This document shows positions 28,901 to 40,900 of a stretch of DNA of 64,000 nucleotides, one piece after another (position 1 is the first letter of the stretch; the number at the start of each line of letters is the position of its first letter). Origin of the DNA: Ostrinia nubilalis (lineage: Eukaryota > Arthropoda > Insecta > Lepidoptera > Crambidae). The stretch covers positions 6,783,001 through 6,847,000 of the forward strand of contig NC_087116.1 in NCBI RefSeq assembly GCF_963855985.1, written 5' to 3'. The notes beneath the pieces were generated by a model. The model saw only the letters and a list, made by a program, of their open reading frames with translations. It ran no database searches and was not told where the DNA came from. A program made the position numbers and the translations under genes.

Positions 28901-31900
28901 GCCCATTAAAAAAATCTGAATATTTAAGTCAAATTATGGCACTGGAAGTAAATGTATCCAAACTTCAGAATGAACTACTAAGAGCTCAAGAGGAAATCGC
29001 AAAGCTGAACGATATCATCACTGAATATCAAAACAATACACATGAACAGAAAAAAATTGCAAAGGAAAGCTCATTAGGAAATGCTTCGGATCAAATAAGA
29101 ACACGTTATACTAGTGAAACCTCTAATAAGAAGAGAAAGCTGTGTATTATATCTACTACAAACAAACTAAAAATAACTAAAATGATACATTCAGATGATC
29201 TGTATAGCGGATTTGATATTTGTCACTATATAAAGACCAATAGTACGATAGATACCCTAACTAAAGACATCCAATCAAAAACTGGTTCTCTAACATTGGA
29301 TGACTATTGCATTGTTTTGATAGGTGAGTCTGATTTTTATCGATCCCAAGACCATGAGGATCTGGTACAGCTGCTGAAAGACAGAATAAAGGGAATCACA
29401 AACACAAATATAATCATAGCTGTTCCAACTTACATATGTGGAAGGCTATTGTTCAATAATAGAATTGAAATCTTCAATAATGAAATCTATCGCTGCTTGT
29501 CAGAACAGAATAATGATAATATACATGTATTTGATACTAATAAGAGACTTACATTGGATATATTTTCACCGTATAGCGGTAAACTTAACAACAAGGGCAT
29601 GAGATGCATCCTGAAAAGCTTGGTAGATTTCATTTCATATCAACGGATTGACTGTAGAAATATTATTGATAGCAACGAAAACATTACATATACTGAAGAA
29701 CAAGACAAAAATGAAAAATCGCAGTTTTTTCTTTTATAATAAAATAAATATATTACATCAGAATATATCAGGACTCATAAATAAAAGCGAAGAACTAGCC
29801 GTAAATTTAATAGAACTGCAAAAATCCAAACCTATCGACGTGATATGCATAACTGAACACAATATGACAGAAGAGAATAAAAATTATGTCACTATTCCAA
29901 ACTTTCTTTTGAAAACAAGTTTCTGCAGAGATAAAAGAAGAGGAGGAGCGTGCATTCTGGTTAGAACTGGACTTTCATGCAGAGAACTAGAAGACATAAA
30001 AAATATATCTGTAAAATGTGTGATTGAATGTTGTGCTCTAGAACTATTAGACCACAATATAATTATAATTTGTGTATATAGAATCCCTGGATCGAATCTA
30101 GATATTTTTTATGAAAAACTCGAATTGATTTTACAAAAGACGTGTATAAATAAAAATAAAAAAATATTACTATGCGGAGACTTCAATATAGATATCCTTA
30201 AAAAGTCATCAATGAGTAGAGATTTTGAATGTCACTTGGTTAGCTACAATTTAAAACTACAATTTCGTGAACCAACTAGACTTTCAAGTGGAACATGCTT
30301 AGATAACATTGCCACAAATTTCAAGGGATCCAAAGGTGAAGTGATTGAGCTCGAACTATCGGATCACACTGCTCAAATATTGAGCTGTCCAGTAAAAAAA
30401 ACTTGTTCCTTGCCCTTTTGGTTTATTAAACGTCGGGATTATTCATTGGAACACCTCGAAAAATTTAAGGAATCTTTGAGTTCTCTAAGTTTCTATGACA
30501 CGTTTAACTCTGTCGAGGTGAATGAGGCATTTGATTTTTTTCATGATGATTTTAAATGCTTTTATGACTTATGTTTCCCTTATAAAACAATAAAAAGATC
30601 TATAAAAAATAAGCCGAAATGGATTTCCCAAGGAATAAGACTATGTTGCAAAAATAAAAGAAAACTTTTGTGGTTATCTAGAATTAATAAAAGGAATAAA
30701 TGTTACCAAACAAAATTCAAAAACTACTCCAAAATATTGAAAAATATCATAAAATTAACTCAAAGAAAACAAAATGATAGAACAATTGCAATGTCAAAAA
30801 ATAAAACTAAAGCCACCTGGCGCATAATTAACCAGTCGAAGACAATAATGCCTGTCGAGCCCATAACTAAAATTAAAATAAATGGGGAGAATATTGTTGA
30901 CCCGTTAAAAATAGCTACTTCATTTAATAATTATTACATTGATCAAATAAAAATCAACAATAAAGCTTTAGACAAAAAAAATAATGTCCCAAATCATACT
31001 AATTCCATATATTTAGCTCCAGTAACAGCATACGACATTATAAAAGTAATAAAAAATTTAAAGAATACAAGTAGTGTGGGTATCGACGGAGTCTCAACTC
31101 TGGCTGTGAAATATGTTGGAGAAATAATTGCGTTACCGCTTAGCCACATAGTAAACTTAATTTTTAATACAGGAATTTACCCAGATAGATTAAAGTCAGT
31201 TATTGTAACACCTCTATATAAAAAAGGTGACAAAATGGATATATCCAACTACAGACCAGTAGCATTACTACCAATATTTTCAAAAGTAATAGAAAAAATT
31301 ATTTACAATATATTATAGAAATTTCTTGAAAAAAATCGAATATTGGTTGAAGAACAAAAAGGTTTTCGCAAGGGCATGACTATTAATTCTGCAATTTATG
31401 ACTTGGCAAAACGTGTAACATTAAATTTAGACAAAACTAAACCAACTTGTGCTGTCTTTATGGACATGTCAAAAGCTTTTGACCACGTAGACCATACTAT
31501 ACTTTTAAAAAAACTATATCGCTATGGTATTAGAGGAAATGCTTTGAATCTAATAAGATCATACTTAGACAAAAGAATCCAATTTACAGAAATAACTCGC
31601 ATATCATCTTCTAACAGTAATAAATATAGATCTGAAGGTAGAGTGATTAAATTTGGAGTCCCCCAGGGTAGTGTGTTGGGTCCTTTATTGTTCTTGGTGT
31701 ATATTAATGACATGCCTAAGTCTATTAACTACCCTATGGTCTTGTTTGCTGATGATAGCACAGTGATTATTGAAACCAATCAACCTGATCAATATGAAAT
31801 CACTATAAACGACACCATAAAAGACATAATTGCCTGGATGGATCATAACAACTTGAATATTAATTTAGATAAAACAAAGATAATGCAATTCACTCAAAGA

Positions 31901-34900
31901 AAACCTAAATTTAATTTAAACATAAATTATAACTCTGTTCCAATCGAAAATGTACATTCGATCAAGTTTCTTGGTGTTCTCATAGATAGCAATATGTCAT
32001 GGGAATCGCATTCTATAGAAGTATGCAAAAGACTTTATAGATTCTCTTTTGCACTGACTAAACTCGCAAAAATAGCTGATCAACCTACTGTTCTGGCTGC
32101 ATATCATGGCTTTGTAATGTCGACTCTACGATATGGGGTGATTTTTTGGGGCAATTCCTCTTACAGGGAAATTATTTTCAGAGCACAAAAAAGATGTGTT
32201 CGTGCAATCTATGGGTTGAAATCAACAGACAGTTGTAAGCCTATATTTAAAAAGCTAAAACTGTTAACCTTCCCGTGTCTGTATATTTTAGAAGCCTGCC
32301 TTTTTGTCAAATATCATCCAGATGAATTTAAAAGAGTGGAGTCGACAATAGCTCATCGTCTTCGACCTAGGAAACCTATGGTAGAAAGAAATATGTGTAA
32401 GACTGCATTAATGAAAAAGAGTTTCTTAGATATGGCACCAAAACTGTTTAACAAGCTTCCTAAGGCCTTGCTAGAGTGTGATGACAAAATGTTTAAAAAG
32501 GAACTGATATTACTACTATTAAATAAAATGTATTATACCATTGATGAATTTTGTAATGATTCTTTAGGTTAAGTTTTGACATAATTTGAAATTGTATACT
32601 TTATGACATTAGCTATTATTTTGTTGTATTTAATAATTAGAAAGATTGACTGACTGCATTGACATAGATAATTTTGTAATACCAATTGATTTAGATTATA
32701 TAATTATTCAAATTTATTAAGAATTCGTATGCCTATACGGCAGATCATAGTGGAACCTACTAACCCCTAACAACTTTGTACCTATGATAATGACGAATAA
32801 ATTTCATTTTCATTTTCATTTTCATTTTCAATTGAAAGTTTTATTCGCTCAAAATGCTTATAACAATAATTGGTAATACATTTCAAATATTAAGTACCTT
32901 TATAATGTATCGATAGAACCAAAATGATGTCCTCTCAGCTTGGAAAGGGAAATCCCAGGATTGGGGGAGCGCTCCAGGCAATTTTCAGAACATTTCATAG
33001 GTGGTAGTAAATAATATTTATTTTATTATTAAAATTGAATATTTTGATATTGATAAAATTGAATATACCTTTCGAATCAAATACCGAATATTTTTCAATC
33101 GATAAAAATTATCGAGAATTGTTAATAATATTCAATTAAAAGTTGTTCAATCCCTAGTCATGCATAGACTAAGACGGTAACCATGGAGATAGTTAGTTTG
33201 GTAAGTCACGTGTTAAATGTCAAGAGTGGAAAGTAAACATAGGATTCATGTTATTTATTTACGTGCAAAATGTAAGTAAGTAAATCATAAAAGTGGAACG
33301 CCGAGCTATTTCCAAAACCCGTCCAATATTATAATACAATTTGGCTGCGACAACTACAATACAGAACATCTCCCAAATCGATGTGCATACAATATTATAA
33401 TACAATACTAGTAAGTAAGAGGTTATGATAACAATATTGCTATCAATAAGTTTATAGAATTGGTCTGCCAGGAATAATTGTTCTTACATAAAGATTTGTG
33501 TCATTTAGAACCTAGAAAGTATTTTTTCGGCACTGTTGATCTAACGGCGAACAATGTATGGAGAACGAACATTGTCCTTTTACAATAGGCTGGTTTCCTA
33601 AAATATAATCACACTGCAAAATAGTTTATTGAGTACATTGGCCCTTTCCAGGGCACTCATACACGTCCCAAAATATATAGCTTGCCCTACCACCACTTCG
33701 GGACAACATTATGGGCTAAGAATTTCAAGAGTTTGTTTGTGAACCTCAAGAAGATTTAAGACACTATTTAAATCAAAGATGTAATGGCTAAATAATGTAA
33801 TAATAAATAATAAAATAATGTCACCATAAATAGGACATCTATAATATTTTAATATGTCAATCTGAAAGCCACGATAGATGATCGAAGAAGCAATTTGAAG
33901 CCACGATAGCCGATAAAGGGGTCGGACTGGCCGACTCGTCATTCGAGGAACGCAGGTTCGAATCCCGCACCCGCTCGACTATTGTGGTGAACTCACTCGT
34001 GACACAAGTATATTTAGCTTAGTACGAGGGGCTAACGGCATTATTAGTGATTTGTGCAAAAAATGCTAATATTCTTTAAAAAAAATCAAAGAAGTTGTAT
34101 TGCGTTGAAGTTCTGCGTGACGTCACGCGGTGCACTTTTTACCACGTCGTGACGTCACAAGTCTCTACTGTTGAGCTTTGTCGCAATTTTCTATGTAATG
34201 GGTTACACGATGGTACAGAATCCTTCATGACTTTCCGACTCGCACTTGACCGGGTTTTGTGGTTAGTTTTTGTTATCGATCAAGCTGTATCCTCTATGAA
34301 TGAGAGGGCGAAAAGTACTGCGTATATTTCCTGCTTGATGGTTTTCCGAGTTGGCACAAAAGTGACGTCACGTTGCTTTATATTCTTCTGATAAAATTTT
34401 TGCAGGTTAAAAATAGTCAGTCGGTCCACCTTGTGGGTGGACGTCTCATGCTGCGTTTTCAGGTACGTGGCCTCCACTCCAGAACCTTGCTGCCCCAACG
34501 GCCGTCAGTTCTGCGTGATATGTGATGGACACAAGGTGGACCGACGACCTGATAAAAGTAGCAGGAAAGCGCTGGATGCAGGCCGCTACCAACCGTGCGA
34601 TGTGGAAGTCATTGGGCGAGGCCTATGTTCAGCAGTGGACGTCCTGTGGCTGAAATCATGATGATGATGATGATGATGGTCAACTATCTTTCGGAACTAC
34701 TCAACCTTCACTGGTAGGGACCATTATTATATTATAGGTTTATTGGAGACCAAGCTGTTAGATCCTGGCTATACAGAAGTTGCAGTGGCCGTAACGAGAA
34801 ATGGGATATATCCCATTAAATTCCCTTAAATCTAGAGAGAATTAGTATCTTCCTCAGAAACCTTTTTCCGTCAAAAATCATCAACCACAAAAATAGACTC

Positions 34901-37900
34901 GTCATCAGGTCATTATGCCCGTATTCACAAACATTACTATGAGGTCTCATAGTGCGCGTGGACGCACAGGGAGACACACGAACCAATCACAGAGCCCTAT
35001 TCAACGCTGTGCGTTCGATTTGCTGCTTCACTTAAGCAAGCATCGTTTGTAAATACGGGCGTTAGTATCTTCTGAGCAACCTTTCTCCGTCAAAAACCAT
35101 CACCCAACTTTACTAACTAAAGACATCAGGTCATTTAGTCTCCACTGCAGAACGACCCTCTCCAATTTACCAGAGGCAAATGGAGGATTTGTCCTACACT
35201 CCCCACGCTGGCCAGACGGGTTGGGGAGGCCTGATGTTCGCATATTTTTTCCCTTAGCCGCCTCTTACGAAATCCACGTGAAGAATGGGTGTGGTCTAAT
35301 TCTACATACGTCACTAGTAACTCCATAATAACTAACTCGGTCTTCACTGGTTGTGTTTTTATTGACGGTCAAGCTATAGATCCTGTGGGGTAATTCAAAT
35401 GCATTTGTCGACAGTAGAAATCGTCTGTCAAATAATTTTCTAGTAATCAATTTTGAACTGATTGTCAAGGTAATACAGTTGAAAATTGAATATCAAAGCC
35501 AGACGACGCCTAATGTCATTCTGAAGATAGTAGATGCCAAATTTCCAATATCGCGTCCGAAGACAGTGAACTTTGTCAATATAGTGGTCTATAAGGGTCA
35601 TAATTAGTGGATACCGACGATTTTCGCGCTGTCATCTCAACGACTGCCCACCCGTCTGGCTACACAGGAGTTGCAGCGGTGGGAACGAAAGGTGGTAAAA
35701 GTCCCGTTTAGAGAACTAATGCCCGTTTTCACCATCAATCCCTAATTTTGGCTTATTCCACTATTCCCCGTTGACAATCCCCGTCAGCTATATTAGGATA
35801 TTATTTTTAACGTTATACGCTCCAATGAGGGTTTTCGCGAATGAAAGATCCGCTAGATGGCGGGACGTGGATGTGGGGTCTGACTGCTGCGTGATTGGTG
35901 GATTTTGACATCTGTCAATGTCATGTCAAAAATAACCAATCATGCAGCATTTGGACCTCGCGTCTACGTAATGCCATCTAGCGGATTTTTCATTCGCGAA
36001 AACCCTCATTGGCGTTAACGGGTGACCTTTGAAAACAAAATTGCTGTTATGTGTTACCATAGCACTTAAAAATTACGGATCGATGGTGAAAACGGGCATA
36101 AGACTCGTATAAAATATCTAAAATTCCAGGAAATCTGATTAGATTAAGGGCATAAAATTGACCCAATTCATTGCATACTCATGATATGTTTACAGCATGT
36201 GTTGGGAATCCCCAGATAATAGTATCAGTCACTTCCTAAGTCCGTTAGTGTATAAATATACTTTTAGAGCCGATTGCAGGACAGAGGCTAATGTTGTTTA
36301 GTAATTCCGCTTACATTTGCTGAATAATTGGGCAGCTTTTATTTTTACTGTCGTACAAATTACTGCGAGTGATATTATAAATCCGAAAGTAATATTTCTG
36401 TTACCTTTCTCACCTAAACCACTGAGCCAATTTGGATTAAGTTTGGTATCGAGATAGTTAAAAAGCCAGAGAAAAATATGGGATGGTTTTTTTTTAGTCT
36501 AGTTTTAATAAGAGCAAGTAAATGATTTTTTTTTTTGGATTTTTGGAAAGCTCTTGGTCTGAATCTCACATGATAGAAAGACCAGTGATGATCAGGCTGA
36601 CGAGTGTTTGGTAGGTTATTCTAAGTCCACCTGGCTATCTACCACCATGTTACCTATGTCCGTCGCCGTAACAACAATGTTACCATTGTTGTGTTTTGGC
36701 AGTTGGAAATAAGATAGCTAGTTCTTCTATGGTTGAGGCATGGTGAAATTAACAAGACCTTGAAAAAGCGGCTGACAAAGGTGACCGAGTTTCTTCCGCC
36801 ACTTATTCTCAGCACTAGCACATAAATGTTGTCCCGAACTGGTGGTAGAGCAAACTATAATGTATTTGGGACGTGTATACGTGCCTTGAAACGGGCCTAC
36901 ATACTAATATAAAATATACTAGCTTTCCGCCCGCGGCTTCGCCCGAAGGAATTTTGTCTGTCACAGAAAAACTTAATCGCGCGCGTCCCTGTTTCAAAAA
37001 CCGGGATAAAAACTATCCTATGCTATGTCCTTTCCCGGGACTCAAACTATCTCTATGCCAAATATCATTAAAATCGGTTCAGTGGTTTAGGCGTGAAAGC
37101 AAGACAGACAGACAGAGTTACTTTCGCATTTATAATATTGTAGTATAGATTTACCCACCAAAAACATTCTGTAAAAAACTAGCCAAGTCTCGATGGAGCT
37201 GCCTGTTTATCTCTAAAAAGTAATGAAATCTAGACAAAGTCGTGCCAAGTCTATGGTTCCTTACTGCGATTTCTTTATTATTTATTGTTAATGTTGTGTG
37301 ACTTGGCCGTTGAAGGGTACAAAACCAGATGCTCCATGACACCATTTGCACCAATCTGTCGCCAGAACCGCTACCCATTGACGATGGAAAATAAATTGCA
37401 CTTGGAAGACGTTGATTCAATAACCAGTCAATTGTAGACTTAATAAAGCTGCGTATTTCAATAATACTTATGTATGATTATCTTAATAAAGATTGTTCAA
37501 CGGCCAAGTCACACAACATTAACAATAAATAATAAAGAAATCGCAGTAAGGAACCATAGACTTGGCACGACTTTGTCTAGATTTCATTACTTTTTAGAGA
37601 TAAACAGGCAGCTCCATCGAGACTTGGCTAGTTTTTTACAGAATGTTTTTGGTGGGATTTCACTTCTTTTTGTAGAAAGTGGCATAATTACTTAACCCAT
37701 TTAGCCCAGCCCAGTCGTCGTCTTTTCTTTTAATATTATCGACATTTTTTTTACGATATTAAACACAAATAAACTCAAAGACCTTTAAAATGGACAACGA
37801 ATCAGAAATTGTTTTAATAACTTAACCTTAGCGAACCTCACGATATAATAAACGAAATCAACGAAATGCAAATAATTACACAACATTCAACTTAATCGAC

Positions 37901-40900
37901 GGGGGGGGGGGGGGGGGTCTAGATAGGAAAAAATATCTTGACACCGCGGTGCAGAAAATCGACGCTCAAAGTGCTAGCGCTATCTAGCGGTGAGCGGTAC
38001 AGGCGAACACCACGGTGCCGGTGTGGCGCTAGTAGTATTGATTATGAATGTGGTGTTACTCCAGATCTTCGATTTTCCTAGTTTTTATAGTTTTCCCTTT
38101 ATGTGGCCATTAAACCCTAACTCTGTACCAAATTTCAGCTCTCTGAGTTAATGGGAAGTACTAGTTCTATTTTGATGATCATCAGTGAGTGAGTGTCATA
38201 AATGCGAAACTTTGCTTTCGCTTAACTTCGGAACTAAATGACCTACAGACTTGAAATTTTGGATTTTAAGTATGTGATTATAGCTTACTAGATGACGAAA
38301 ATTTCTGCGTTCTGGTCTTATCCAAAGGTTCTCAAATAGAGACCTGAAAATGCGGCGAAATGGTTCCAGTAAAGGATGGTACGGCAGTGTTTGCTTCGCG
38401 CTCGACTTGGCGGGGGCACTGCCGTGCCCCCAGATTTAGATTTTTGACGGATATTGATAACTGAATTGAATTCGTGTTGTAATGTCGATTTATTATTATT
38501 CTTGTCAATCAACACCAGATATCAACAATCAGATGATAATCTTGCAACAACTATGCAGCTGTCCAATTTCAGACATTTTTTACTGATTAAAATCATTCAT
38601 TTTCTAGAATTACAACAAATTGTCGAATGGTTAAGCCAGGGTAGAAAAGGACTATCTATCTTCCCGTAAAAGCCCGATAGTGACTAACGCCCGTATTCAC
38701 AAACGATGCTTGCCTAAGTGAAGCAGCAAATCGAACGCACAGCGTTGAATAGAGCTATGTGATTGGTTCGTGTGTCACCCACACACTGTGAGACCTCATA
38801 GTAATGTTTGTGAATACGGGCATAAGGGACAATCGCGAACATCAGGCCTCCCCAACCTGCCTGGTCAGGTTGGAAGGGTAGGCCAAATCAAATCCTCCAT
38901 TTGCCTCTGGTTTAAAGACGTTAGAGAGGGTCGTGCTCCTGCAGTGGAGACTAAATGACTTTGTAGACGAATTTAGAAGAGCGACAAGTATTTATCCCAA
39001 TATATTCGGTTTCGTTGGTGGTAGGGCTTGTTCTACGTCCGTCTGGCTAGCTACCACCATCTTACCTAAGTCTGTCGCCACAACAACAATGTTAACAGCA
39101 TTGTTGTGTTCCGGCAGTTAGAGGTAAGATAGCCAGTTCCTCCGTGGTTGAGGATTCCGGGTGAAGCTCGCTTCCACCTTCGGCCTGTTCAACACTTACC
39201 ATCAAGTGAGATACAGGCCAAGAGCTTCCTCGTTGTAGATAAAAAAAAAAGCCGGTGCGAAGCGATTTCAGAATTGACAGTTAGTCACTTATGCGAGTAT
39301 TTTAAGGGGTTTGCTATTTCGATTTCGCTATCGAGCGATAAATCTTCGAACGTGACATTGGCGGAAGAGTATGCCCACAGGTGGCTAAAAAACCAAGTTC
39401 ATCGCCATCAACAAAAGAAGACCGAACGATTACAGCAGAAGACTGGGGTTCATGTCCCGACGGTGACGGAATCAGATCGACTGTTTATTGTTTATGATAC
39501 ACCATAATTAATTACTTGGATTCAAAGATAAATGATTATGAAGCAGTTATGTAAGTTTTGTTTTGGCAGAGTGCATCATTTAATAGGAAGATGATGATAA
39601 AATATAAAAATCTATACTAATATTATAAATGCGAAAGTAATTTTGTCTGTCTGTCTGTCCTGCTTTCACGTCTAAACCACTGAACCGATTTTGATGAAAT
39701 TTAGGACAGAGATAGTTGGAGTCCCGGGAAAGGACATAGGATAGTTTTTATCCCGGTTTTTGAAACAAGGACGCACGCGATAGTTTTTCTGTGATAGACA
39801 AAATGCCACGCGAAGCCGCGGGCGGAAAGCTAGTGTTAACATATTATTATACAACTAATTCAGAGAAACTGTTGATCATTTGTTTATCTAAAACTTATTT
39901 GCATATTGAATTGGGTACAAAAGGCGAACTTAATGCCATATAGCATTTACCACCAGTTAACCCTTTATACGGCAGTGGGAATATAGTTCCCACCATATTT
40001 TAAACTTTATTTTCTGTCCTTGAACATGCATTTAGCATGCATACAGGGTGTATGCTGAGTACAATATTTATTTATAAAAAAAAATCTAATATGACATAAT
40101 GTCTGGCACAAATAGTTTATGACACCCGAAGTAGTCAGAAAGTTAAAGGTAAATACAGGACTTTCTACTGCTGCAACTCCTGTGTAGCCAGGATCTACAG
40201 CTCGACCGTATTTGCGAATTCAACCAACAAAGGCCAAATTTGTCTCAGGGGAAAGTTAAACTGTCATTGGACCTGCTAAGTTCTTTTAAATTATTATTCT
40301 AAGGCATTTTTGAGAGAAGAATTTGGACATTGATTTTGCGGTCTAGAAAAATATCATAATGATAGAATAAATCAAATATTTTACACACCAGTTAATACGC
40401 AAACAGTGTGCTGGTTGGAAGGATTTTTTACTGTAATCTAATCCCCATATACATAAAAAAATACAAACATTTGTTAAATCCAATTATGTCACAATATGTT
40501 TTGTCTCTGTCATTATTTACAATTTTACATTGTCAAGAATAAGACAAAACATATTTAAGCTTAAATAGTTTTAGCAAATGTTTGTATTTTTTATGAATAA
40601 GAGAGTAAGGCTGGGTTGCATCATCTTTCTTTAACTTTAACAAATGTCTAAAACCTGCCAAACTCCAGAAAAAAACACCGGTTATCATTATAGTTAAGAA
40701 TAAGAACACTTTATTCAGTATAGAAAAAAATAAAATAAAAATACAGTACAACTATAAACTATGCTGAAGTGGCGTCCGCTCAGCTATATTCGCGACATAG
40801 CAAGCGCCATGTCGAGAAGCTGGTTTCCAGCGGGAACCATTATATGATGAGGATTGCGGATCGCCCTCTTGACCGAGACCATATTGAGGCTACCAGCCAA

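Larger units (their letters stand above)
28318..32833 (+). mobile_element. CR1-like LINE, nearly complete, in gene A intron 1
   Basis: Two overlapping ORFs, endonuclease and reverse transcriptase domains, and a 3' end of CATTTT repeats (32804-32830), as in CR1/L2-type insect LINEs. It is antisense to gene A. It begins inside the last zinc-binding pair of a PHD-like finger, so it is probably 5'-truncated. Confidence 0.85.
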
